Assembly: GCA_910577065.1 (NCBI GenBank)
Contig: CAJTLD010000016.1
Location: 2,710 to 30,423 of the forward strand
Source of the DNA: an uncultured Lachnospiraceae bacterium
Lineage (GTDB): Bacteria; Bacillota; Clostridia; Lachnospirales; Lachnospiraceae
DNA: 27,714 nucleotides
Direction: 5' to 3'
The position numbers and the translations under genes are program-made. Below the pieces are notes generated by a model that saw nothing but the letters and a program-made list of their open reading frames with translations, was not told where the DNA came from and did not search any database. Positions 17,802 to 26,291 of the stretch are shown one piece after another. Numbering within the stretch: the first letter of the stretch is position 1; the number at the start of each line of letters is the position of its first letter.

Positions 17802-17822
17802 GAAAGGAGCGTGGATAATACT

Positions 17823-18539
17823 ATGAAACTGATTAAAAAATCCATGCAGCCCGCATTAGATCATGAGGTTGTCTGCCAGATGCTTGAAACCATATTTGAA
17901 GAATGCGGCAGGGAGCCGAATACGGTTCCCGTTGAAGTACTTGCTTCCTACCGAAATTACCGCAGGGAGCGTTACGCCTTCCAGAAAGTAGTCCTTGTGA
18001 TTATACTGTTACTGTTTTTTATGCTGCCAATGCTGTTTATGACTCCGGTCTGTTCGATTTCCGACAGCGACGTTTCAGAAAAAGGGCAGCCGATATACCA
18101 TGTATCCGTCAATACATTCCTGCCAATCAGCCGCGTTACGGCTACCATCGAAGGCCGCAACGTCCCGGTTTATGAAACGGGCAACTGCGCATTCTCCATT
18201 GAGCCGACGTTAAACGGCAAGATGACCGTTACCGTAACCCTTGCAAATAAACAGTATACGGTAGAAGAAGTAATGGTAAACGCCGTAGACCGCGATCCGC
18301 CGCAGCTTACCTCAAACCGCAAGGATAAAAATTTTATCTACCTGTATTTTTCAGACGCAGATTCCGGGATTGATTATGAAAATATTTCTATCAAGAATTT
18401 AGACGGCGAAGAACTGGATATTGCTTCTTATAATGAAGAAACAGGATGCGTGAAACTGGCATATCCAAAGGAATCCTTAAATATATTTGTGCCGGACGTA
18501 TGCGGCAACCAGCTTCAGCTGGTACTTACCATGAAATAA
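17823..18539 (+). CDS. Single-pass membrane protein, probable anti-sigma factor
   Basis: The 238-residue protein has a cytoplasmic N-terminus (1-54), one membrane segment (about 55-76, VVLVIILLLFFMLPMLF) and an external domain (77-238) rich in beta-type sequence, with VTVTLANKQYTVEEV and DADSGIDYENISIK. Location directly after an ECF sigma gene and this topology fit an anti-sigma factor that holds the sigma factor at the membrane until an external signal. No zinc-binding HxxxCxxC motif was seen, so it is not a classical ZAS protein. The external part resembles Ig-like modules only loosely. Start choice is uncertain: a GTG at 17811 is only 1 nt after the AGGAG, whereas ATG 17823 is 13 nt away; the ATG is preferred. 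Confidence 0.7.
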   Translation: MKLIKKSMQPALDHEVVCQMLETIFEECGREPNTVPVEVLASYRNYRRERYAFQKVVLVIILLLFFMLPMLFMTPVCSISDSDVSEKGQPIYHVSVNTFLPISRVTATIEGRNVPVYETGNCAFSIEPTLNGKMTVTVTLANKQYTVEEVMVNAVDRDPPQLTSNRKDKNFIYLYFSDADSGIDYENISIKNLDGEELDIASYNEETGCVKLAYPKESLNIFVPDVCGNQLQLVLTMK

Positions 18540-18545
18540 AAATCC

Positions 18546-18590
18546 AAAAAAATAACGCCTTCCGCATTACCGGAAAGGCGTTATTTTTTA
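18546..18590. terminator. Bidirectional rho-independent terminator
   Basis: AACGCCTTCCG and CCGGAAAGGCGTT form a stem with one bulged base and a short loop (18554-18582). A T-run follows on the plus strand (18584-18589) and an A-run precedes it (18546-18552), which is a T-run on the minus strand. It lies between two convergent genes, so it can end both the sigma operon and the galactosidase/signal peptidase operon. Confidence 0.85.
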
Positions 18591-18602
18591 ATTCATTTTA
18601 TT

Positions 18603-19103
18603 CTAATACCACACCAGTTTCCCTTTCACCTGTCTTTTGCTGACTGCCCCAAAGCTTCTGGAATCGGTGGAAACAGCGCGGTTGTCGCCAAGAACAAATA
18701 TCCGGCCTTCTTCCACGGTATACGGATACGTAATTCCCTCTGCGGCTGCCGTTTCACCATTGACGTATCCCGCCGCCTCCTCTTTATCATTAACGTAGAG
18801 CCTGCCGTCCCGGATATCTACCGTGTCGCCGCCAAGAGCCACGACGCGTTTGACAAACTGTTCTCCGGACGGCATTTTTACAAATACGATATCGCCATAG
18901 GCATAATCAGAACCCAGGCGCGTATATAACACAATGTCGCCCTCTTCCAGTTCCGGATACATGGAACTGCCGACAACCCTTGATACGCCAATCACAAAAC
19001 GGAATACCAAAACCGCCAGAATTACCATTAAGAGCAATTCTTTCATCTGAAAAAACCAGCCATATTTTTTTCCGTCATATTTACTCAAAACACGTTTCTG
19101 CAT
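18603..19103 (-). CDS. Type I signal peptidase
   Basis: The 166-residue protein has an N-terminal membrane segment (about 22-40) followed by the signal peptidase I boxes. Box B is GSSMYP with catalytic Ser47, box D is VKRVVALGGD with catalytic Lys85, and box E is GDNRAVSTDSRSFG. It removes signal peptides from exported proteins on the outer face of the membrane. The Ser/Lys dyad makes it the bacterial P-type rather than the SipW/ER type. The gene starts 13 nt after the galactosidase stop, with an AAAGGGA ribosome site inside the gap, so the two genes are almost certainly co-transcribed. This coupling suggests it serves the large galactosidase, but it could equally act generally. Confidence 0.93.
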   Translation of the reverse strand: MQKRVLSKYDGKKYGWFFQMKELLLMVILAVLVFRFVIGVSRVVGSSMYPELEEGDIVLYTRLGSDYAYGDIVFVKMPSGEQFVKRVVALGGDTVDIRDGRLYVNDKEEAAGYVNGETAAAEGITYPYTVEEGRIFVLGDNRAVSTDSRSFGAVSKRQVKGKLVWY

Positions 19104-19116
19104 TATTTCCCTTTCA

Positions 19117-22100
19117 TTACGCTTTCTTATAACTTACTTTTTTTCCTGCGCCCGCATCTTTCATATTGTTCTTTAAGGCTTTCAGCTGTCTTTGAGATAT
19201 CTTTTTCGGAACGCTTATTTTACAGACTGGATGAGTGCCATAAAATGCCTTGCTGCCGATTTTCGCTGCTTTCGTATTTTTAAAGCTTACTTTTTTCAGC
19301 CTGCCGCATTGGAAAAAGGCTTTCTTGCCAATAGCGGCTACATATTTGCCAATGACAACCGACTTTAATTTGCCTGATTTCAGAAAAGCGTTTGCGCCGA
19401 TTGCAGTGACCCGGAACGTATAGCCGTTTAACTTTACGTCAGAGGGAATTACCGCTTTGTCTTTGTTCGCCTTTTTCTTTGAAAAACCGGTTACGGACAC
19501 TGTGCCGTCCTTGGCCGAAGAACGCGTTACTTTATAACGGAGCCCCTGTATATCATAGGTTTTCCCTTTCGCAGGAACCGGCTGTTCGTCCGTATGATCG
19601 GCAGGCGGCTGCGCCGCCAAAAGCAGTTCCGCCTTTTTTAAGTCTTCCATAGCCAGACGCAGCTGTTCGGGTGTTGCGTTCGGATCTGAAAGGAGCGCTT
19701 CAATTTTTGCCAGAACCTGAAGGTAAGCTGCGACGCTTTCTTTTGTATAGCCGCCCAAAAGCTTCTCCTTTGCAGCGTCAAGCGCTTCTTTTAATGCTTG
19801 GTTTTCCGGTTTTTTCTCTTCTGTTACCGTAAAGGCGACCTTTGCGGTAATCTGCGGGTTTGATACGCTTGCTATGGTAAGTTCCGCCGTTCCTGCGCTA
19901 AGGGCCGTTACCAGGCCCTGTTTGCTGACGGATGCCACAGCTTTGTCGGAAGAGTTATAACGAAGCCTCGTTTGCGTTGTATTCCCCGGCCGCAGGACGT
20001 TTTCTAATTGATATGTCTCACCTTTTTTCACCGTTACCTGCCTCTGCCATGGCACAATGCCCGTAATGGGAACCGTCTCTCTTAACATAACCTTAGCGTC
20101 TGCCCACAGCGCGTGATCATTGGCGTCCTCGCCGTTGGTTTCTGTAATCAGTGAAAGATGCTTTACATATGTAATATCCAGCTTTACCGGATAAGATTGT
20201 CCGGCGTGCACGTCGTTTTTGCGGAATATTTCTTTTCCGTCCGCTTTTATCACATAATTGACATTTGCTTTATTGTTATTTCCCTGCTGGCAGGCGGATA
20301 TCCCGGCTTGCGCCGTAAACAGCGTAAATCCTTTTCCTTCCAAATCCAGGCCGACCTCCGATGGGGCGTGGGAGCCGACTCCTTTTTCATACGATGTCTG
20401 CGTCCCGTCGACAAAAACCGCCATTTCTGCCCCGCATCCGCACATGTCCCTGGTGTTTTTGTAATAACCGCCCTTGTCAACCTCCCATTCCAAATCGGAT
20501 ACGTAAAGCGTTTCGGTTTCCTCTATCTGAACCGTATATACTACTTCCGGCCAGAACGGGGAACTTGCCCGGATCACTGCGGTTCCCGGAACGTCGTCCG
20601 CCTGTATAACCGACACGGTTACATCCCGAGACTGTTTTACGGCTTCTATCTGCGGAACTGCTATCTCCCCTGACCCATCCGTAAACTTCTTTATGCTGTA
20701 TCCTGTCTGATACGGCAAAAATCCGGTAAGTTCTTCCCCATCCACTTTGATCCCGGACAACGGCATCTGCATTGCGGCGCCGGGTTTTCTCTGCCTGATT
20801 TCAGTGAGCCCCAAAGCGTCTGTTTTTTCCATAATCGGCGCAATGACAAAATTCTGGTTATAGGTAACGCCCGGCCGAATGATATACTGTTCCAAAGGAG
20901 CCGGGCCGCAGCTTGCATTTCCAAGCCCCCGCTGCATCAGATCGACCGTGAGGATGGTATCTTTTAACTTCGGCGCCTGATACGGGTGCCTGTAAGAATC
21001 CAAATCTTTTGCAGAATAATGCAGCGCAGAAGATTCCATCGGTTCGTCCGCCATTACAAGCAGGCCGGTTCCCGCCCCGTTGGTCAAAGCCGTCCATCTT
21101 ACGCCTGTGCGGTTTGCATTTTCCTGCGGTTTGACATACCTGTCTTCAAACTGCTCCGTTACCGTACTGTTATATACGCCAAGCTTCGTGCCTGTGTTCC
21201 GATCTATATAATTTTCCTGCGGGCCGTTGCCGTAATACATCAAGTTTTCAAACTCCTGCGGCACGGTCATTTTCATACCTATGCGGGCAATATTGCCTAC
21301 CTGCCCGTTGGCTTTCGGAGTAAACGACTGATTCACTTCCACCTGCCCGTTGCCGTATATCGTATAGTCCAGAATTTCTTTGCAATCTATCGAATCAATC
21401 CTGCCCGGCACATGGATCCGGACCGCATATTTCCCTTTGATTATGGAAATACCGTCTTGATCCGGTACAAAATGATCCTCCGCATCCTTCATCTGCTGTG
21501 TAAACGCAGGATCGTTATTGACCTTTGCGCGGTAAAAATTGGGTACGGGGCCGTTTAACAGAAGTGTTTGGCCACCCGCCTTATAACCTGAAATGTAACC
21601 GCTTTTTTTATTTACCGTTACTTCAAACGGCTGGCCGTTTGGTTCTTCCGTCATCCCGGTCACAGTAACGGCTTTATCCGTTTCGTTTATTTCTACGCCC
21701 AAAAGATCTGAGACGTCCGCTGCCGGAACATCCGCTGCCGTATCATATTCCAGTTCAAATTCTTCAAATGCAATTTCATCCCCGGCATGGCCGCTGTATT
21801 CCCCCGCCCACGCCTGGTCTTCTTTCAGCGTTACGGAAAGCGTCAGCACATAGTCGCAGCCTTTATGCGCTTCCACATTTGGAAAACCCTCCAAACGGAC
21901 CGTTTTTTGTTCCTGCGGCGCAATATTTTTCTGGCTTGCATCAAGCCTTCCCTCCGCCAATACGCTGTGGTTTTCTTTGAACGTCCAGGACACATCGTAT
22001 TTGTCCAGGCCGGTATTTAAAAATTCATTTACAATACGCACTTCTCCCTCTCCGGCTTTTCCGTCGTCATAGAAGGAAACTTCCTGGTGCACTTTTTTAA

Positions 22101-24207
22101 CCTCATACAATTCCGGCGAAGGCGTCCGATCCGCAAAAACAATCCCGTTCGCGCAGAAATCGCCGTCGTTTACTCTCTCGCCCCAGTCTCCGCCGTAGCC
22201 AAAATATATCTCTGACGTTTTTTCATCTTTTGTACGCATAGACTGGTCGATCCAGTCCCAGATAAACCCGCCCTGCGCGTTTGGATAATGCCGGAATACA
22301 TCCCAGTATTCTTTGAAGTTGCCCAAGGCATTTCCCATCGCATGCGCATATTCCGACTGGATATAAGGCGCTTTGTTATTCGTATTCGTCACATGGCTCT
22401 TCACGCTGTTCACATGCCAGTATTGTGAAGAATAAATATCCACCATGGAACTTTCGCGCTTCCCTTTCGTATAACGGTTGTCCCGCTCGTATTTACGCAT
22501 ACGGGACGGGTCGCGCGAGAGGATCCAGCGCGTCGAATTGTACATACAATAATTGTCGTCTAAGTTATATGCCTGATATGTCGCTTCATTTCCCAGCGAC
22601 CAGATAACGACGCAGGGATGGTTTTTATCCCGTTCCACCATATTTTTGGTACGATCCAAAACAGAATTATTCCAGACCGGGTACCCGGACGGGATATTGC
22701 TGTTTGTTGCGCCAATATGCGACTCCACGTTTGCTTCGTCACAAATATAAAGCCCAAGTTCATCCGCCAGCGCATACGTATACGGATGATTCGGATAATG
22801 GCTGGTACGGATAGCGTTTATGTTAAACTGCTTCATTAACATCAGGTCTTCCAGTATAGCTTCTTTGGAAAGGGCGCGTCCGTCGTCCGCATCGGATTCA
22901 TGGCGGTTCGTACCGCGAAACATGATTTTTTTGCCGTTTATCTGTACCTGCTCCTGTCCTGCGTCATTGATATCGGCTTTTTCGATTTTCCTAAATCCGA
23001 CTCTCTGGCATACCGTCTCCACAGTATTTCCCTTATCGTCCAAAAGCTGGATCAGCAGCAAATACAGGTTTGGCGTATCTGCAAACCATTTTTTCGGATT
23101 GGCGACCGCCTTACTGCCCGTAACGGTTACGCCGGGATCATCCGCTTTCTGCGCTGTAGATGTCTTTGCCTTTGGCACATCTACAGCTATGCGAAGCGGG
23201 TCGTCCCAGACTTTTGTCTGCCCGTCCGACTCATACAGCTCCGCCGTTACTGCATAACCGGCTCCCTCGGCTTCCTGCGAGCCAAGGTTCCGGACACAAG
23301 CGTCCAAAGTCAGCGTCGCGTCCCGGTACGCGCTGTCCAGATCGGTTTTGATAAACACGTCCCGAATCTCCACCTTATCCTTTGAGTACAGGTTTACATC
23401 ACGGAAAATGCCGCTATAACGGATAAAATCCTGATTTTCCAGATAACTTCCGGTAGACCAGCGGTATACCTCAGCCGCAATGGTATTTTCCCCTTCTTTT
23501 AAATATTCGGTAATATTAAATTCGTCTGTCGTGTAGCTGTCTTCCGCATAACCTACGCGCACGCCGTTTATATAAAGGTAAAACGCCGATTCCACTCCCT
23601 CAAATGATACAAACACTTCCCTGCCGTCCCAGTCCTGCGGAATCCTAAAAGTCCGTTTATACTGCCCGACACTGTTGTTTACGGTGGGCGCGGTAACCTT
23701 CTCCCCCAATTGTACCTGTTCATAATTTTCCCACGGGTAATGCTGGTTCGTATAAATTGGTTTTTCATATTTAAAATTTCCGGCGTTATCCTTCACCGCC
23801 TGGATAGAGGACGGAACCTGAATCGGTTCCCATCCTGACGTATCCCATGCTTCTTGATAGGACGCGGCCGCTTCTTTGTATACTTTTTTCTCCCGGGCAG
23901 CCGGGTTTTGCGCAAACTTAAACTTCCAGTCCCCATTTAGCGAAAGCTTATATGCCGATTCCTGCGCATCCTGATCCAACGCCGATTTCTCATTGGCAAG
24001 GGCTTTTTCCTTTGACTCGTACGGTGTAAAATACGCCCGCGCAGGTTCCCGGTTTTCTTCTACTGTATTAATCTGATCGTACCACTCTTCCCCGGCAAAT
24101 TTGGTATCCGCCGCTTTTACCGGCAGGCTCCCGAAATTTCCCGGTAAGACGCCAAGGAACAGAACTGCCGAAAGAAACACGGGCATTGCTCTTTTTTTCA
24201 TGTTCAT
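19117..24207 (-). CDS. Secreted multidomain GH2 beta-galactosidase
   Basis: The 1696-residue enzyme begins with a signal peptide (MNMKKRAMPVFLSAVL, probable cleavage after PVKA at about 32). GH2 domains follow: sugar-binding (about 85-280), Ig-like, then the TIM barrel with RGTNRHES (431-438), acid/base Glu541 in SLGNEATY and nucleophile Glu619 in SEYAHAMGN. A beta-galactosidase small-chain-like domain spans about 860-1130. Accessory parts are an NPCBM-like module (1230-1376), a BIG_2 domain (1380-1463), a helical FIVAR-like segment (1467-1532) and BspA-type leucine-rich repeats (1548-1660) ending in a Lys-rich tail. No LPxTG motif is present. It probably cleaves terminal beta-galactosides of dietary or host glycans outside the cell. 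ATG 24207 was chosen because AAAGGAGGAG lies 5 nt upstream and the signal peptide starts there. Confidence 0.93.
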   Translation of the reverse strand: MNMKKRAMPVFLSAVLFLGVLPGNFGSLPVKAADTKFAGEEWYDQINTVEENREPARAYFTPYESKEKALANEKSALDQDAQESAYKLSLNGDWKFKFAQNPAAREKKVYKEAAASYQEAWDTSGWEPIQVPSSIQAVKDNAGNFKYEKPIYTNQHYPWENYEQVQLGEKVTAPTVNNSVGQYKRTFRIPQDWDGREVFVSFEGVESAFYLYINGVRVGYAEDSYTTDEFNITEYLKEGENTIAAEVYRWSTGSYLENQDFIRYSGIFRDVNLYSKDKVEIRDVFIKTDLDSAYRDATLTLDACVRNLGSQEAEGAGYAVTAELYESDGQTKVWDDPLRIAVDVPKAKTSTAQKADDPGVTVTGSKAVANPKKWFADTPNLYLLLIQLLDDKGNTVETVCQRVGFRKIEKADINDAGQEQVQINGKKIMFRGTNRHESDADDGRALSKEAILEDLMLMKQFNINAIRTSHYPNHPYTYALADELGLYICDEANVESHIGATNSNIPSGYPVWNNSVLDRTKNMVERDKNHPCVVIWSLGNEATYQAYNLDDNYCMYNSTRWILSRDPSRMRKYERDNRYTKGKRESSMVDIYSSQYWHVNSVKSHVTNTNNKAPYIQSEYAHAMGNALGNFKEYWDVFRHYPNAQGGFIWDWIDQSMRTKDEKTSEIYFGYGGDWGERVNDGDFCANGIVFADRTPSPELYEVKKVHQEVSFYDDGKAGEGEVRIVNEFLNTGLDKYDVSWTFKENHSVLAEGRLDASQKNIAPQEQKTVRLEGFPNVEAHKGCDYVLTLSVTLKEDQAWAGEYSGHAGDEIAFEEFELEYDTAADVPAADVSDLLGVEINETDKAVTVTGMTEEPNGQPFEVTVNKKSGYISGYKAGGQTLLLNGPVPNFYRAKVNNDPAFTQQMKDAEDHFVPDQDGISIIKGKYAVRIHVPGRIDSIDCKEILDYTIYGNGQVEVNQSFTPKANGQVGNIARIGMKMTVPQEFENLMYYGNGPQENYIDRNTGTKLGVYNSTVTEQFEDRYVKPQENANRTGVRWTALTNGAGTGLLVMADEPMESSALHYSAKDLDSYRHPYQAPKLKDTILTVDLMQRGLGNASCGPAPLEQYIIRPGVTYNQNFVIAPIMEKTDALGLTEIRQRKPGAAMQMPLSGIKVDGEELTGFLPYQTGYSIKKFTDGSGEIAVPQIEAVKQSRDVTVSVIQADDVPGTAVIRASSPFWPEVVYTVQIEETETLYVSDLEWEVDKGGYYKNTRDMCGCGAEMAVFVDGTQTSYEKGVGSHAPSEVGLDLEGKGFTLFTAQAGISACQQGNNNKANVNYVIKADGKEIFRKNDVHAGQSYPVKLDITYVKHLSLITETNGEDANDHALWADAKVMLRETVPITGIVPWQRQVTVKKGETYQLENVLRPGNTTQTRLRYNSSDKAVASVSKQGLVTALSAGTAELTIASVSNPQITAKVAFTVTEEKKPENQALKEALDAAKEKLLGGYTKESVAAYLQVLAKIEALLSDPNATPEQLRLAMEDLKKAELLLAAQPPADHTDEQPVPAKGKTYDIQGLRYKVTRSSAKDGTVSVTGFSKKKANKDKAVIPSDVKLNGYTFRVTAIGANAFLKSGKLKSVVIGKYVAAIGKKAFFQCGRLKKVSFKNTKAAKIGSKAFYGTHPVCKISVPKKISQRQLKALKNNMKDAGAGKKVSYKKA

Positions 24208-24252
24208 GCTACTCCTCCTTTTGGTATCCCGATATATTGATTCATACAATCC

Positions 24253-24281
24253 AGTATACCATAAACCGCACGGGAATACAA
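24253..24281 (-). promoter_or_regulatory. Promoter of the galactosidase operon
   Basis: On the minus strand TTGTAT (24276-24281) and TATACT (24253-24258) are separated by 17 bases, and TGG precedes TATACT as an extended -10. A start near 24246 gives a leader of about 40 bases before ATG 24207. No clear operator palindrome was seen around it. Confidence 0.55.
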
Positions 24282-24312
24282 ACAGGGACGCTGTCAAAAC
24301 AACGTCCCTGCT
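24277..24312 (-). terminator. Terminator after the coiled-coil gene pair
   Basis: CAGGGACG (24283-24290) and CGTCCCTG (24303-24310) form a perfect 8-bp stem with a 12-base loop. On the minus strand it is followed only by TTTGTATT, a weak T-run. It lies 44 nt after the stop of the second coiled-coil gene and directly upstream of the galactosidase promoter, whose -35 element touches it. Confidence 0.6.
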
Positions 24313-24353
24313 TAACCCAAAACAGCCGTCCGGCCTTCGCCTTTTTGCTGCCT

Positions 24354-25265
24354 TTATACGCCTGCATTTACCCGAAGCCCTTTTAACTCTTCTTCCAAAA
24401 GCTTCTGTTCCTCTAAGACTTTTTTAATCTGTGCTTCTATCTCACGCGCAGCGGTATCGTTTGGTACGTCGCTCTGCGCCGTCTCTGCAGCGTCTTTACG
24501 CACCTTCTCCGCGGACACCTCAGCCTCTTCCTTTTTCTGCTTCGCTGCCTGCAGCTGCGCCTCTTTCTCTTCCCGGTTCTCTTTCCTGGCTTCGGAAGCC
24601 TCCTGCAATTCCTCTGCCCGCTCCTCTAATGTGCTCAATGCTTCTTCTTTTAGCATAGCGGCCGCTTCTTTGGCCGCCGCTTCCATAAGCTGTTCCTTTG
24701 CTTTCTGAGCGTCTACCATAGGATCTTTTTCCAGGCGCTTTTGGTTTGTCTTGCGGATAACATAATTCGCCACATACCGCTCTTTCCTGTTGGCGTCTAA
24801 TGTTTCTTTCCAATAATCCGCCTGGGCGTATAACTCCATGGAATACTTCTGGTAGTCCGTCGGTTTTATTTTTTTGAGACGCTGTTCTTCTTCTTCTGTC
24901 AATTCGCCCTGAATCCGGAGATGATTTATATCGTACTCTTTTTTCAGCAAATCCAGATCCTGTTCTTCCTGGCTGCCGTCTTCCACATTGTAATCCACCT
25001 TTGCCTGCGCCATCTTACGGTTTATTTCCTGCAGGCAGGCGTCCGCCTTATCCGAGTCTTCCTGGAGCGCCCGGAGACGATCCCTGATCTGGCCAAGGCT
25101 TTTATCCATCCTCTTTTCCGAATCATAAACGCCCGCTATGCCGCGCATGGCCTGTTTTTGGTAAAGCCCTTTGTTCATTGCGGTCTGTTCCCTGATTTTA
25201 GCGTCTTTGTACCAGTATACCGAATCTCCCATGAAAAAGGATTTTCCCTGCTGCCCGATTTTCAT
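24354..25265 (-). CDS. Charged coiled-coil protein, second paralog, function unknown
   Basis: This 303-residue protein is not a family I can name. It has no signal peptide or membrane segment and is dominated by Glu, Lys, Ala and Gln. The N-terminus reads MKIGQQGKSFFMGDS. A middle segment contains GSQEEQDLDLLKKEYDI and PTDYQKYSMELYAQADYWKE. Next come VDAQKAKEQLMEAAAKEA and a long Ala/Glu/Lys coiled coil, ending EEELKGLRVNAGV. It is clearly a paralog of the preceding gene, matching its N-terminus, SQEE, PTDYQK, ADYWK, VDAQ, MEAAAKEA and C-terminal GLxVxxGV. The ATG at 25265 has GGGAGG 7 nt upstream; an upstream TTG at 25271 was not used. It lies 18 nt after its paralog in one operon and ends at a terminator. 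A cytoplasmic structural or scaffold role is possible but unproven. Confidence 0.85.
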   Translation of the reverse strand: MKIGQQGKSFFMGDSVYWYKDAKIREQTAMNKGLYQKQAMRGIAGVYDSEKRMDKSLGQIRDRLRALQEDSDKADACLQEINRKMAQAKVDYNVEDGSQEEQDLDLLKKEYDINHLRIQGELTEEEEQRLKKIKPTDYQKYSMELYAQADYWKETLDANRKERYVANYVIRKTNQKRLEKDPMVDAQKAKEQLMEAAAKEAAAMLKEEALSTLEERAEELQEASEARKENREEKEAQLQAAKQKKEEAEVSAEKVRKDAAETAQSDVPNDTAAREIEAQIKKVLEEQKLLEEELKGLRVNAGV

Positions 25266-25283
25266 AAGCAAACCTCCCTGTTT

Positions 25284-26198
25284 TTAAACTCCAGTATCCA
25301 CATTCAGCCCTTTTAAATCTTCTTCAAGCAGTTTTTCTTCCGCCATAATTTTCTTTATCTCATCTTCAATTTCACGGGTAATGTCGCTGCCCTTTACCGC
25401 GCTTTCTGTCAGTTCGGAAATATTCTCGCGGACCGCTTCTACCATGTCTTCCGCTTCTTTTGCGTCTTCTTTCGCCGCTTCGATACGCTCTTCCTTCTCT
25501 TCTTCTTTCTCTTTCCGCTCTTCGGCAGCCTCTTTGATTTCTTCCGCCTTTTCATCCAGCTTCTCGACTGCGTCGTCTTTGAGCATACCGATAGCTTCCT
25601 TGGCGGCGGCTTCCATCATCTTATCCTTAGCTATCTGCGCGTCTACCATACCGTGCGTTTTCAGGCGGTCTATTTTGATGTTGCGGATAGCCCTGCCGTC
25701 GCCGGAGACCTGCTCCTGGTTCTCTTCTATCTGCGTTTTCCAGTAATCCGCCTGTTTGTACAAATCCATAGAAAGCTTCTGATAGTCTGTCGGTTCTCCC
25801 ATCTCTTTTAAGCGGCTCTTTTCTTCATCTGTAAGCAGTTCCATTGAGCCGTGTTTTTTGATATCGTATTCTTTTTTTAACAGTTCTAAGTCTTTCTCTT
25901 CCTGGCTGTCGTCTTCTATCCCATAAGCTTCCTTAGCCTGCGCCATCATGTCGTTTAATTCTTTTACTTTCGCGTTATACTCTTCGTTTTCCTGCTGGAG
26001 CATACGCACGCGGCCTTTTATATCGTCCAAATTTTTATCGATGCTTTTTTCCGCATTGTTTGCAGTTGTCACGATACGCATAGCGTCTTTTTGATAAAGC
26101 CCCTTTTTCATAGCGACCTTTTCCCGAATATCCATTTCCCGCTGTCCAAACAGAGAATTTCCCATAAAAAACGTCCGATCCTGCTGCCAGATTTTCAT
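25284..26198 (-). CDS. Charged coiled-coil protein, first paralog, function unknown
   Basis: The 304-residue protein is soluble-looking, with no export signal. It starts MKIWQQDRTFFMGNSLFG, continues with an amphipathic helical part (about 22-110), then the shared DSQEEKDLELLKKEYDI and PTDYQKLSMDLYKQADYWK motifs, then MVDAQIAKDKMMEAAAKEA and a very acidic and basic coiled coil (about 205-265). It ends EEDLKGLNVDTGV. More than a third of positions match the downstream paralog by eye, indicating tandem duplication followed by divergence. AAGGAGG lies 7 nt before the ATG. The 93-nt gap upstream follows the proton-channel gene; no convincing promoter was found there, so read-through from that gene cannot be excluded. 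I do not recognise the family and assign no function. Confidence 0.86.
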   Translation of the reverse strand: MKIWQQDRTFFMGNSLFGQREMDIREKVAMKKGLYQKDAMRIVTTANNAEKSIDKNLDDIKGRVRMLQQENEEYNAKVKELNDMMAQAKEAYGIEDDSQEEKDLELLKKEYDIKKHGSMELLTDEEKSRLKEMGEPTDYQKLSMDLYKQADYWKTQIEENQEQVSGDGRAIRNIKIDRLKTHGMVDAQIAKDKMMEAAAKEAIGMLKDDAVEKLDEKAEEIKEAAEERKEKEEEKEERIEAAKEDAKEAEDMVEAVRENISELTESAVKGSDITREIEDEIKKIMAEEKLLEEDLKGLNVDTGV

Positions 26199-26291
26199 AA
26201 CTTTACCTCCTTATGTCCGCTCTTTCTTCAAATTGTCTCATTATTCTAAAATTTATATCGACAACTTCCCCCGCAGACTAAAGGCTTTCTC

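Noticed and set aside
20158..23385. Plus-strand frames opposite the galactosidase gene
   Set aside because: The minus-strand GH2 motifs are unambiguous and continuous; the opposite frames lack ribosome sites and family features.
24208..24297. N-terminal 30-residue extension of the galactosidase
   Set aside because: It would start upstream of the promoter and strong ribosome site, and would bury the signal peptide inside the protein.
26199..26291. Promoter for the coiled-coil operon
   Set aside because: TATAAA and TAGAAT hexamers exist here, but neither has a -35 hexamer at acceptable spacing, so no site was called.
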